This document shows, one piece after another, positions 48,135 to 59,897 of a DNA stretch of 64,000 nucleotides (position 1 is the first letter of the stretch; each line of letters opens with the position of its first letter). Made by a program: the position numbers and the translations under genes. The notes beneath the pieces are model-generated. The model searched no databases. It saw only the letters and a list, made by a program, of their open reading frames with translations, and was not told the origin of the DNA. The DNA is from Megaleporinus macrocephalus (Eukaryota; Chordata; Actinopteri; Characiformes; Anostomidae): contig CM038702.1 of assembly GCA_021613375.1 (NCBI GenBank), positions 21,456,349 through 21,520,348 of the forward strand. The letters run 5' to 3'.

Positions 48135-48984
48135 CATGTACCTCAAGCCTGAAATACACTCATAAAAATCGCAATTAAAAAAATCAATAGCGTCATTATA
48201 TATTACAGCTTCCTTTACAAGAGCAATTTGTGTTTTCATTTTCGTGAAAACAGGAACAAGCTTCAGACATTCAAGGAGCCACTGACTGCCCACAGCAAGT
48301 CAACTTTATAATAGGCTGGACATGTTTATTGGCTTATCATAATAATGATTTTCTAATGCAACAAAGTGTGACGAGCCCATAAAAGGCCTAATGCAAAGGT
48401 GAGAATGAGAATGATTTCTGCCAGTGTTGTTATTAAACTCAGCGCTCAACGTCACTGCCAGAGCATGAAGGTGGGAGTGAGAAAGAGAGAGGGCAAAAAC
48501 AAAGAGAAAATAAAAAGGTCGACAGAAAGAGAATAACAGAAGTGTGTACTTTCTAGTGCATATTACACAAACACACACATTTCTTTTCTTTTTCTCAGAA
48601 TTCCACATTATTTGATTGAGAGAGAGAGAGAACGAAAGAAAGACAGATCAAAGAATGTGAGAGAGACAGAGTTGAGAAAGAGAGAGACAGCAAAAGAAAA
48701 GAAAATAAGCAAAACTAGGAGACAGAGACAGCGAGAGACTGCTGGCTGGTGTGTGTCTCCCCTCGTGCCACAGAGTGGACGTTCCCAGTGGGACCTCATC
48801 CAGTCCGCCTCAGTGGGCTGGTGACCGTTACTGTGACAACAAGCAGCCAATGGAATTTCCTTCCTCTCTGATTGACACTTGCTCTTTCTGTTCTCTGAAC
48901 GATAAGAAAGGCACTGGAGGCTGAGGAGGATGATCCAGCTGCCTGACACTTGTCCTGCACTAGCACGTGTGTGTGTTTGTGGGA

Positions 48985-49275
48985 TAGAGGGATGGAAGGA
49001 TGGAAAACTACAGGCATGGCAAGATGAATGAATTTAGGCACATAGTAATAGAAAAATGGAGGGATGTGCAAAGAGGAGATGAGAACAGAAATAATGAAAA
49101 GATTGCTAGATTGAAGGGATGAAGGTATAGAGGGATGGAATAGAAGAATGGTAAAATGGAGGGATGAAAGAATGGAAGAAAGAATGGATGATATGATGGT
49201 GGGATGGAATGATGGAAATGTGAATGGAGGTAGGGAAAATTGAGGGATGGAAGGATAGAGGGAAAGAAAGATTTT
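48985..49275 (+). repeat. Degenerate GGATG/GGAAT purine-rich repeat
   Basis: Irregular ggatggaa, agggatgg and gaatggta units over about 290 bp, without a fixed period. Confidence 0.65.
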
Positions 49276-49565
49276 GAAAGAACATATCTCTCCTTCTTCT
49301 TTAGCTGTTCTGTGTTTCCTGATCAGACCTGTTTTTGGTCAGATGTGACTTTAACAAGCGTACGAAGCTGCCACTCTGATTGGTCGGCCGGCGGCAATGA
49401 CGGATCATGACTGGCTACTTATGACAGCGTTACCGTGGTGACACGCAGAGCCTGTGACGGCCCCTGGGGACCTCACCTACTCACAGAGCGACAGAGTCTG
49501 AGAAATAAATTGGGCACAGAGGAGTTTTCCTATTAAATAGTGCAGTTTCTAATATTTCATACTGT

Positions 49566-51143
49566 TGGATAGTGGAGAAGAGAAGAGAAGAGAAGAGAAG
49601 AGAAGAGAAGAGAAGAGAAGGCAAACAAATGTGATGAGTAAAAAAGAAAAGGGGAGAAAGGAAATGTTAAGAGGAAAAAATAGAAGAGAAAATAAGAGAT
49701 GACAAGAGAAGAGAAGAGAAGGCAAACAAATGTGAGGAGAAAAAGAGAAAAGGAGAGAAAGAGAAGTCACTGAAATGTTGAGAAGAGAAAAAAAGAAGAG
49801 AAGAGAAGAAAAGAAAAAAGAGAAAAAAAGAGGAGGAGGCAAAGAAATGTGATGAGAAAAAAAGAAAAGAAAGAAAATGTTAAGAGAACAAAATAGAAGA
49901 GAAAATAAGAGATGTCAAGAGAAGAGAAGAAAAGAGAAGGCAAGGAAAGGTTAGGAGAAGAGAAGATATGAAATAAGGAGAAAAGAGTAGGCAAATATAA
50001 CAGAAGATAAAGCAAAGAAAAGTTAGGAGAAGAGATGAGAAGGTTGAGAGAAGAGAAGACATGACAAAAAAAGAGAAGAGAGGTGTAGGCAAATAAATAT
50101 AAGGACAATAGAAGACATAAAAATGTGAAGAAAAGAGAGGATTAGGGATAAATGAGAGAAGAGAAGAGAAGAGAAGAGAAGAGAAGAGAAGAGAAGAGAA
50201 GAGAAGAGTGGGTAAAGAGAAGAGAAAAGAAGAGAAGAGAGGGTTGGAAAATGAGAAGAGCGGGTTAGGAGATGAGAAAAGAGGGTTAGGAGATGAGAAG
50301 AGAAGAAAGGGTCAGAAGAAGTGAAGAGAAGAGAGGGTTGGGAGAAAGAAGAGAAGAGAAGAGAAGAGAAGAGAAGAGAAGAGAAGAGAAGAGAAGAGAA
50401 GAGAAGAGAAGAGAAGAGAAGAGAAAAGTGGGTTAGGAGAAGAGAAGAGAGGGTTAGGAGATGAGAAGAGAGGGTTAGGAGATGAGAAGAGAAGAAAGGG
50501 TCAGAAGAAGTAAAGAGAAGAGAGGGTTAGGAGAAGAGAAGAGAAGAAAAGAGAAGAGAAGAGAAAAAAGGAAAGATAGGTTTAGGAGAAAAGAAAAGTG
50601 GAGAAGAGAGGGTTAGGAGAAGAGAAGATTAGACATAGAGAAGAGAGGAGAGGGTTAGGAGAGAAGAGGAGAGGGTTAGGAAAAGAGAAGAAAGGGTGAG
50701 AAGAGAAGAGAAGAGAAGAGAAGAGAAGAGAAGAGAAGAGAAGAGAAGAGAAAAGAAGAGAAGACAGGGTTAAAAGAAGAGAAGAGAAGAGAAGAGAAGA
50801 GAAGAGAAGAGAAGGTTAGGAGAAGAGAAGAGAAGAGAAGGGAGGGTTAGGAGAAGAGAAGAGAAGAGAAGAGAAGAGAAGAGAAGAGAAGAGAAGAGAA
50901 GGGAGGGTTAGGAGAAGAGAAGAGAAGAGAAGAGAAGAGAAGAGAGAGTTAGGAGAAGAGAGGAGAAGAGAAGAGAAGACAGGGTTAAGAAAAGAGAAGA
51001 GAAAAGAGAGTTAGGAGAAGAGAAGAGAAGAGAAGACCGGGTTAAGAGAAGAGAAGAGAAAAGAAAAGAGAGTTAGGAGTAGAGAAGAGAAGACAGGAGT
51101 AGAGAAGAGAAGACAGGAGAAGAGAGGAGAAGAGAGGAGAAGT
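49566..51143 (+). repeat. 1.6-kb purine tract built on (GAGAA)n
   Basis: Nearly every base on this strand is A or G, with perfect (gagaa)n blocks of up to 75 bp (for example 50349-50425 and 50699-50750) joined by gggttagga spacers. The spacer ggagggttaggagaagagaa recurs many times, so there is a loose higher-order unit of roughly 50-130 bp. The complementary strand gives only Leu/Ser/Phe low-complexity frames. Confidence 0.95.
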
Positions 51144-51336
51144 GAAACTAAATAAAATAGCTGGCTTAGCAGAAGAATTGTAACTAGGAGAGAGTGAAAA
51201 GTGATGAGCACGACAAGGACAGTCTAGAAACAGCACGAAAAAAACAGACACAGAAGGAGTGACAGAAGATCTGAGTGTGTCTCCTGTCTGTGTGCAGGAA
51301 GTAATGGGGCTGGGCTGCCCTGGGTGAGATCCCAAC

Positions 51337-51337
<1 letters not shown>

Positions 51338-51374
<37 letters not shown>

Positions 51375-51396
51375 TTCTCTCTTTCTCTCTCTCTCT
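51338..51396 (+). repeat. (CT)n microsatellite
   Basis: CT repeats with ttt interruptions, opposite in strand bias to the purine tract 200 bp upstream. Confidence 0.9.
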
Positions 51397-53021
51397 TCCT
51401 GCAGCCTGACCTGAATAATGCCTCCACGGAGAATACAGCCATCTCACTGAACTAGATTCAGGCCACTTCACACTCACAGCCCAGTGCAACACTACAGTGT
51501 TTTTAATATTTTGAAAGGCATCTCACTGTTGCAGCGTGTGGAAGCATCACCACAGAGTAGGTCTGCCCAGTATATCTATATATCATCAACACTCGCCTTT
51601 GCCCTCACACACTGATATTGCAGAATCCTGCAATCTGCAAATGAGCCATTACATTTAAATGACAGTCTCTCGTCCCGACTGATGAGAGACGTTCCAGCGG
51701 AGCTCCTGTCGTCTGAACAATTCTAAATTTTAATTAAAATAACGTAGACCTCTCTTCAGCCATATGACTTTAGAATAAGGCCTTAGAATGAACTGAATGT
51801 TTTCCACTAGCAGAATGCAGCAGCAGTAATGGATATAGTAAACAGCTGCAGTAAACAAATATAAAGACATACGCACTAAACAAACCCAAAACCACTAAAG
51901 CTGACTTATTCAGTCGTATACTTCGCCAGCAAATAAAAATAAAAGGAAAATGTCTGTATCAGGTGGACGTGGAGCTAGAAATATTTAGCAACAGGTCAGT
52001 GGATGCAGACTTACAGATTACATGCACACAGACATGCAAACAGACACACACACAGAAGAGCATCAACAGCAGGGCGGTTTGAATATTCTCAGTGCCTCTC
52101 TCAAAGAGACCTGCCCTAATTTTTCCTGACAAGAGAATGTGAGCAGAGCAGAGAGACTGCACACACACACACACACACACACTCCTGCTCCCGCTCTACG
52201 TTCTGACCAGAACAGTGCAGTACCATAAGACAAAGTAGAACTGACACTACTGATTATGATACTAATTGAGCATCTACTGATTATTTAAGCGATTTTAATC
52301 GAGTATTTGTTTCTTCTTTGAACGGCTGAACAATACATAATTCATAGCCTTTTTTAAAAAACAAATTCCTGAAAACTTTCTTGCTTTGATAAACAGGGCC
52401 TATTACACTAATTCTCAATGCTCATAATTTTATTACTAGAATAGATTTACTTGCTTTAATTTTTCCAAAACTTCTCCCTCTGTTGGAGCTCCTGTATCTT
52501 TAAGATGTGGTTCTGTTGTATCAGTCTGAATTTGAAGTTGGTAGACACCTTCACAACTAGACTGGGGCAGCACGTGTGGTGAGGTGAGGTACTACTTGTT
52601 TCATGCGTTGTGGGTGGATGTGCCAAGCTTGCCGGCAGGCAGCCAGCCAATTAAGACTGTGCTACAGGATGATGTCATCTTGTTACAGAGCATTTCAGGC
52701 AGCTGCGGGAAGTGGAAGAAAAGAGTTTCTCGTTCCCACTCAGGCTTTATATCAGCTTCAGTTTACATATGGGTAGTCTTTGTAGCTTTGTAGTGGCTGT
52801 ACTAGAAAAGCACCTGGTCAATTAACATGGTCAGTTAACTCAACACACAATTAACTCCCACTTGCATTTACAACGAACAACTTTTTGTTTACAATTAAAT
52901 TCCCATTTTAAATCCAATGAGTGAATATTTTATGCCCTATTTTTCTGATCATCAACAACAGATATAAACACTCAGGCCAGTCCACAGGCCAATTTGGATA
53001 ATGCATAAAATTACAATATAC

Positions 53022-53502
53022 AGGGCCTCCTCCCCACCCATCACCAGCCAGCTCTGCTGCCCATTTGTGTCAACTGCTACAGCCTCAGTTACATCACTGT
53101 GCCATCCAGATGCACCAGCATTGAGATAGGATGGGACTGTTTCAGCTCACGCCCACTTTACATAAAGCCTCAGTCATAGACTGCCTCAGTCAGAGACTGC
53201 CTCTACCTGTGCAGTTTCTAAAGTTTTGCTATCTAGATTTCAGATATAACAGAGACTCTTTTCTTTGGAGTTTAGTTTATTAAACTGTAAATACTGTTTG
53301 ACCAGAGGAGGATGGGTCTCTCCTTATGAGTCTGGTTCCTCCCAAGGTTTCTTCTTCCAGTCTGAAGGAGGTGTTCTTGCCACTGTTGCCTCTGGCTTGC
53401 TCACTGGGGGATATATGCTGTAACTGTCTGTTTTCAAAACTCTGTAAAGCTGCTTTGAGACAACATAGTTGTAAAAAGCGCTACACAAATAAACTTGACT
53501 CC
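53022..53502 (+). mobile_element. L2-type LINE 3'UTR fragment, same subfamily as the 7-15 kb copies
   Basis: Matches 9715-10190 of copy 1 over catcaccagccagctc, catcactgtgccatccagat, gcaccagca(c/t)tgagatagga, gaccagaggaggatgggtct and gtaaaaagcgctacacaaat. It ends with a single ttgact rather than a tail of several units. It is strongly 5'-truncated, with no coding sequence. Confidence 0.93.
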
Positions 53503-54416
53503 ACAGTGGCTGGTAGCTATACGTGCTGTGAAAACAGATAATCAGTATTTGTTCGTTTATCTTAATGAACAGTGGCACGAAAAGAACCAGAGCAGTGCTG
53601 GATGTTGCCAAATGTCGTCAATGGTGTGCACACCTTTGTTAAAACCTTTGGTTTCCAGTGCCGTGGTGTGTCACGGTGTGTCCAGTGTGTGCAGTGCTCT
53701 GTGTAGTAGTTCTGGCCTCAGCAAAATATAAACAGCTAGATACCGTAATCAGAGTGCACGCTGGTAGCCACGTCTCTGCACCAACATTTCTTGGCTGAAA
53801 ACAGAGCTGCAGATATCGGCGTAGCCGCTGCTATAGCCACGAACATACATGCTGGTCAGCTAGATGTGGCAGCGGACCGTTCGGCGAGTGGTCTGATGAC
53901 TCAAGCCGAAGGAGGTGTGAGCTTATTTATCGAAAATGTACAATCTCCGTTAATAACAGTGAATTAGTGCGGGAGCGGTTCCAGTCTCAGCAGCAGCCAA
54001 AATAATAACCGCAATCATTTTGGACATATTGTGAGCGGCCCTAGGAAATACACATACACACACTCACACACACCGCACACACACATTCTCACAAACAAAC
54101 ACACAAACAAATACACGCAGGATCACCGCGAGTAGTCCAAATTATTGGCACGGTCCTGCACACAGGCTGAGGTTGTCAATAGTAACCTGCATGATCTGAC
54201 ACACAAGCAGAAATGAATTTGTCCAGTCCTGGCATTCAGATCAAATCTGGCTCTCAGAAGTGCACGCTACAAGAACACGTCTATGTCTATCAATTAACCC
54301 GAAAGAAAAACCTGGAAGGTAGAACGAAGGCTGAGATGCACCTTCTTTCTTGATTGTGTCTAGAAAAGCATTAAAAGGTCATAAAGACAAATGCCTCGCA
54401 TTCATTACCTCTATAC

Positions 54417-55170
54417 CAGAGGTCACCAATAGGCGGACCACGGTCCAGGTGTCTTTCAGTGCAGACTGGTAAACTATTGAGAACTACTTCACTGGGGCTT
54501 AATTTTGACTGTGTTTATTTTAGGCTGCGGAGCTTTTCTAGTCTTTATGGTATACGGGCTTTGCGGCGCAGTAAACTCACAGACCAATCACATGTGTTGT
54601 TCACCACAAGATCACCAGAGGCTCCTCAGCCAATCAGATCTGTGCACATTCAGGAGTGTGGCGCGCACACAGGTGAGGTACGAAGCGAGAAGCCGCAGTC
54701 GGAGAATAAAGCAAGAAAAAAGAAAAGCCGATCCAGTAATGGAGAGACGTATATGTTTATTCTTCCCACAGGCAGCTCCAAACCAACAGATCAAGATGTG
54801 AAACAGAGTTAACAAGAAGCTGCACGTTTTATTTACTTTTCTATAAATAAACACTTTCATGTGCACTTTTTTCAAAAGCATTCTCTTTTTTTATTGTAGA
54901 CCTTTTTATTTGAAGTTCTATAAATAATTAATTTAGTTCCTCATTTAAAACAATAAACATAGTTGAAATATACTGAACAGTATTTGTAATTTGGTTTACC
55001 TTTCAGTTGCTGATGACTTAAAATGCTACTAGAACTACTAGGCTACAGTATACAGGATATGACCCTGAATCATAACACAAGTTACGGTCATAACACCAAC
55101 AAGGTCCGGACCTTGGCCTGAGGAAATTCCCTCTGACTGGACCTTACTGAACTCTAATTAAATACCTCTG
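54417..55170 (+). mobile_element. hAT (ZBED-like) element, internally deleted, with perfect 8-bp TSD
   Basis: Ends CAGAGGTCACC and, reversed at the right, CAGAGGTATTT bound 754 bp. They are flanked by perfect duplications CTCTATAC (54409-54416 and 55171-55178). Subterminal ggcggaccacggtccaggt at the left and ggtccggaccttggcctgag at the right are typical of this hAT group. In the middle, KKKSRSSNGETYMFILPTGS looks like the start of a ZBED-type transposase (basic stretch then Y-x-F), truncated soon after. The two overlapping plus-strand frames (54459-54812 and 54505-54801) are parts of this dead element. Confidence 0.9.
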
Positions 55171-55959
55171 CTCTATACAATGTCTCTGAGGTCAGCTACA
55201 TGTCCAAACAAAGAGTCTGGGTGTAAGTCAGTTTTTCTCTATAAAAGAATCAACCCATCACACTCTGCAGTGAATACTAATTTCCCAAAGCTAAAGCTGG
55301 TCCGTTTCCTATAAACATCTTCCCACAGATATCGCTGTGTCGTCTGAGTTACAGGGTCAATCAGATCCAAATATTGCAACATGTATGCTACAAGCAAGTA
55401 ACACTCCTGGTAAAAGTAAAGCTTCAACTACAAACTACGTCAACACTTTATTTATTCCATACATGTTGGATCTGATTCCAAATTCAAGTGACAGGAATTC
55501 AGTGGAGTACATTACGAGAATTGATTGCACACAATAATCTTGATGCCAAAAAAAATGTGGAGTAAAAGTGACAAATAATTCTAAATAAAATTCAATTAAA
55601 TTAAATTAAACTCTAGCTAGCTACTGGATTCTCCTGTCAGCTCCTCCAGTTTAGACACTGGTAATGCTGTTTAACTGTAAGCCAATTTTCTGTTGAAGGT
55701 TTGACATTTTACACTGTATTAAACTTAAAAAAGTAAAGTACAGTTAGCTTACTGTATGTTTGTGTACAAAATTTTAGACACTAGGTGTGCGAGAGGGTGC
55801 AAACAAACTTGAACCTCGTCACGTTCGACTCTCGATTCCCAAAACATTCTTTTTGGGGTTGATTCCTAGCCTCACTCAGCACTGGTATACAACAACACAA
55901 GCTTCTCACAATGTAGTCTACTTCTAGGTAAAGCGATGCGACTACTACATTGATTCTGT

Positions 55960-56215
55960 AGATAACCGGCATAAAGTTTATGGCTCTGTAGAACCTGTTG
56001 TTTGGCAAGAACCCCCCAAGGAAATCTGCCCCAAGCCCAAAAGATAACGACCCAGCCAGATGGGTCACATGGGCCAGGTGAAACAAGGAGACAGGTCTAT
56101 AAGACTGTGCAGTTTCCAGTCAATTTCACCTTCCCTTAGACCCTCATGTCTGTACTGTGATATGTTAAGAATGAAGCTTATATTCTGAACTGCTCCCCCT
56201 CTTCATTTTGACAGC
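55960..56215 (+). repeat. Dispersed repeat family Y, copy 2 (LTR-like?)
   Basis: Same orientation as 1190-1435, sharing agtttatggc, aaggaaatctgccccaagcc, agataacgacc, gtgcagttt and the final ctgctccccctcttcatttt block. It extends further upstream than copy 1 in the shared part (gataaccggcataaagttta). Confidence 0.5.
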
Positions 56216-57300
56216 AAAAAAAGAAGCAACAACACCTCTTAAACAATGTCAGTCAAAACATCAGAGCACAAAACAGCTAAGCTGATCCAGCTGCTAATGA
56301 TAAAATATAAAATGACCACATGTAATTAGAGGTCTGCTGTTGTTAAAAGCATTAAAAGTCAAATTAACATTTAAAAAGTATCAAATTTGGAATCAATATT
56401 AAGCTTGGGCTGCTTAAACCAGGAATTCCACCTCTTCTTTTAAATGTGAACAAAGTCATGTCAAGAAGTCTGATACAGGAACAGAACTGTTCACAGCGGT
56501 GGTGATAGAAACCAGACCTATGAAGGGTTTGAAGCCTCTTACAGGTACCTTAGAGGTGACTATTACATGAAATGGCTACAAATATGTTACCTGATGCCTG
56601 AAGACATTGTTCTGTGAGAGGGTTTTGGCCTAAAACCTTTTTTCAATCCTTAAAAGACACATTCTAAGACACAAATTAAACCACCCCAAAGATTTACCAC
56701 TACTTTACCAATTCTCATAAGACAACATATAGGTGCATCGTATAAAACGCCTATATCTGTGATGTAAATGTTATGATGCCTGGTGCTTATGAGCGGCACT
56801 GTACAGAAATCTAAATTAATAGGTTTTATTATGTGGTTTTATTTATGTGGTGTTATTTACACCACAATGATTGAATTCCGCACCAATTCTGAAAAATGGG
56901 TGGAATTTCCCTCTAACACCTGCATGCCTACATCTTTGCAGTTTAAAAAGCAGGCACATAAGGACGTAGAATAATGCTGAGGAACTCCACCGTAAAGAGA
57001 CCATGATGAAGCAGCCCAGGCCCTGCATTAGCCATAAACAGAGAAAAGCTCTGGAAAAAGGAAACGCCTGTAGCGATCAGCGCCACTCTTTATTCCAAAG
57101 TGGCAGATTGGCAGATCCACAGCATTCAATATTCATGAGAGGAAGCAATAACTCAAATGGATTTGAAATGAAGCATCCAATCGCTCCTCACGGCTGTCAG
57201 CGATTTAGAAAGCGAGCGTCCCCGCTGACAGACATGGAAGAAAAAAAAGGGAAAAAACCCTGTATGCTTCATTGTGTCAGTCACGGATGCTTGATCCTCC

Positions 57301-57316
57301 TTTTATGGCCATAAAA
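57301..57316. promoter_or_regulatory. 16-bp perfect palindrome, possible homeodomain/MADS-type site
   Basis: ttttatggccataaaa is its own reverse complement. TTTATGG is a CDX/posterior HOX-like core, and the CC-AT-rich layout also recalls SRF-type sites. The surrounding 57040-57480 is free of recognisable repeats. Function is speculation. Confidence 0.2.
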
Positions 57317-57692
57317 CCTCTCAGCCTCTGCCCAGATTTCCACACACAAGGCAGAAAAGCAAGGGACATCAAGCAGAATCAGCTTCAACCCGCACTTGAC
57401 CTTATGTGGCGTGGGGGCTATTTTTACCCAAATTACCTTTATTTTATGAGGAGCACACAAGCCATCCGGATCCATTATATTTCAGGAGGTGGTACGGTTA
57501 CAGTTACTTGGACCCTTTGCGGTTTGATTAGTGCAGCTCATGGAGTGATTTGTCATGCAATAACACCATCTCACGTTCTCTCACAAAGGGATGAGACAGG
57601 GCTGTAAAGAGGCTTCTGAAGGATCCTACCATAGCATGAAAATCCAAGAGAGTTATTCCATACTGAGCTCGGTGAATCCTGGATGAGCTTTC

Positions 57693-57720
57693 AAACACAC
57701 ACACACACACACACACACAC
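57693..57720 (+). repeat. (CA)n microsatellite
   Basis: Fourteen CA dinucleotides. Confidence 0.93.
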
Positions 57721-58734
57721 TTTACAGCCCACCACAATATACACTCTGGGTCCACGACAGGAATGTAACGTTTATTCATGGCTGGAATTCTAGTGTATGA
57801 ATTCCAGTTTTTCCAGGTGTTCCAGAACATGATGGAACCCTGCTCACTGAACTAAACAGCCATTACTATATTAAGCCAATAAACCAGACAAGCATGGGGC
57901 TCCTGAGCCACACAACCATCTAAGCTTTGGCCACGACTTCGATCCTGGGGCTGTCACAGCCATCTGTGGCTAAAATACCAAAACAGTGTAACTGATCTCA
58001 CTTGGAGTGGGTAGGACGGACCTCCCTCTACCCATCATCACTACCTATCATTACCAGCGCAGGCATCTGTTAGCTGATGAAACACAATCGGTCGTTAGCA
58101 TTCTCCTCCAAGCGCTCAGCAGTCCAGCTGATGTTGCATATGCAGCAGTCCACGTTTGACATGACATGCAAGCTATACCACCCTAGTGCTGGCAGTATCA
58201 CATGACTGGGAAAGACCTAGCTAGCAAGTAGAACTGGAAAAAAATTGGGAAAATGCTGGATAAAGACATTGGATCTACTGGAAAATGTGCTGGAATGTTC
58301 CATGTGCTCATGTTCCAGGTAATAAACATTGGCCAAATATCAGCCAATCTGGTTGTAAAGACATTTACAATATAACATTTTATCATCGATGCACCTCTAC
58401 TGTTAATCATTATCACAATAACAGCATTGCAATACTGATATCTGTAAAGATATATGCTAATGACTCGTCATAAACATTTTATTGCGTGCTTTATGCATCC
58501 TTAACAGATCTATAAACATTCCAGATAAGTGCATGTGGGTGTTTGGATAAATCAAGGCGGTTACTTGAGCCAGGAAACAGCCTTTCTGTTTAAATTACAT
58601 ATTTCATTTTACGCTCCAGCCCAGGCTTAATCATCATACTGGCCATTCCAATACAATACACATTTAGGCCCTGTAACCAATCACAGTATTTTCTATGGTG
58701 GACTCTGAACATCCTGAAAAATCACAGTTCCAGG

Positions 58735-59897
58735 TAGGGTGGGGCGATATGGGAAAAAATCTTATCACGATCATTTTTTTCATATCAGTCGATATTGATA
58801 TATATATATATATATATCACGATATAAATCAAATCACTATTTACTTTGTACTTTAAGTGAGAGATAAAGATATCAAAATGCACAAATTTTGTTAAATTGT
58901 TTTTTAGAGAACATTACACAACTGTATTTTAAATAAATTAAATACACACATATACATATACATACATACATGCATATATATATATATGTATATATAAAAG
59001 GGGCAGTATTAGTATAAAGTGTATTCACACACGGACACTGTGTTAAGCAGGCTGTTGCTGGCCCTTTAAGGTCAGGCTGAGGACTGAGGACTGTTTATGT
59101 TCACTCATAGCGGTGAGTCGACTCCCTGTTGGCTCAAATGAGGAGTTGGTTTAGCGATTCTGTTTTCAGTAGAAAATAAAGTTTCCTCCTAAAGTTTTGG
59201 ATTATAAAGTCAACTTTGCGTCAGCGTTCTCACTCAAACTCCTACAGTATACATATGTATCTTTATCGATTATGAAATTACGTCCATTAGCATAACGTGC
59301 GTCGATGCGTTGCTAAGGTGGCCGCGCCCACTGAAAGCATGGATTTATCCGGATCGCAAACTGCAGTTACAAACCGCTCGCGTGCTAGTTGTGGGAGTGT
59401 TTTACACAGAAACGCTCTGTCAGTGGAGATGATCACAACAGTAGAACTGACCCGAGCACTTGAAGCGCTAACATACCATAGCGCTTTTTCAACACAGCAG
59501 AAAGACAGCGCCTGTTTACTTGTTTTTCTTATTTTAGCAGATTATTTTAAGATTATTAACACATGTAACATGTTTCTTTCAGTAGTAGTTAACGTTTTCT
59601 ATCGTCATTTTCTATTATTTTATTCTTTTTACTTGACTGTGAGTAAACTGCAGTAAACAGATTACTAGCATTTGGATTAAGCTGCCGCTACGTCTACACT
59701 CTGTGCTGTGTGATTCAACCAAACTTGAAATGGCTGAAACTCTAGTCTCTAGGCGCTATTCTCATTCTGATTGGCTGTTCGTGTTGTCTCTCAAAACACG
59801 GACGGAACTTAATTCTATCGACTTTCTATCGACTACATCTTATAGTTCTATCGTTATTTCACGATAATTATTGTTATCGTTTTATCGACCAGCCCTA
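58735..59897. mobile_element. hAT element of 1.16 kb with perfect 8-bp TSD
   Basis: Ends TAGGGTGGGGCGATA and, reversed at the right, TAGGGCTGGTCGATA are flanked by perfect GTTCCAGG duplications (58727-58734 and 59898-59905). The interior has (TA)n, a short CpG-containing part around 59290-59480 and an unrecognised frame (59297-59656). I see no transposase motif, so it appears non-autonomous. Relatives in the window are the fragment at 27556-27690 and, more distantly, 38024-38620. Confidence 0.9.

Noticed and set aside
54459..54812. Two overlapping plus-strand frames of about 100 residues as host genes
   Set aside because: They lie wholly inside the hAT element bounded by CTCTATAC duplications and contain only the start of a transposase-like sequence.
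57003..57607. Overlapping frames of 103 and 111 residues
   Set aside because: No domain or codon-usage signal; both strands are similarly open, and no splice sites support them.
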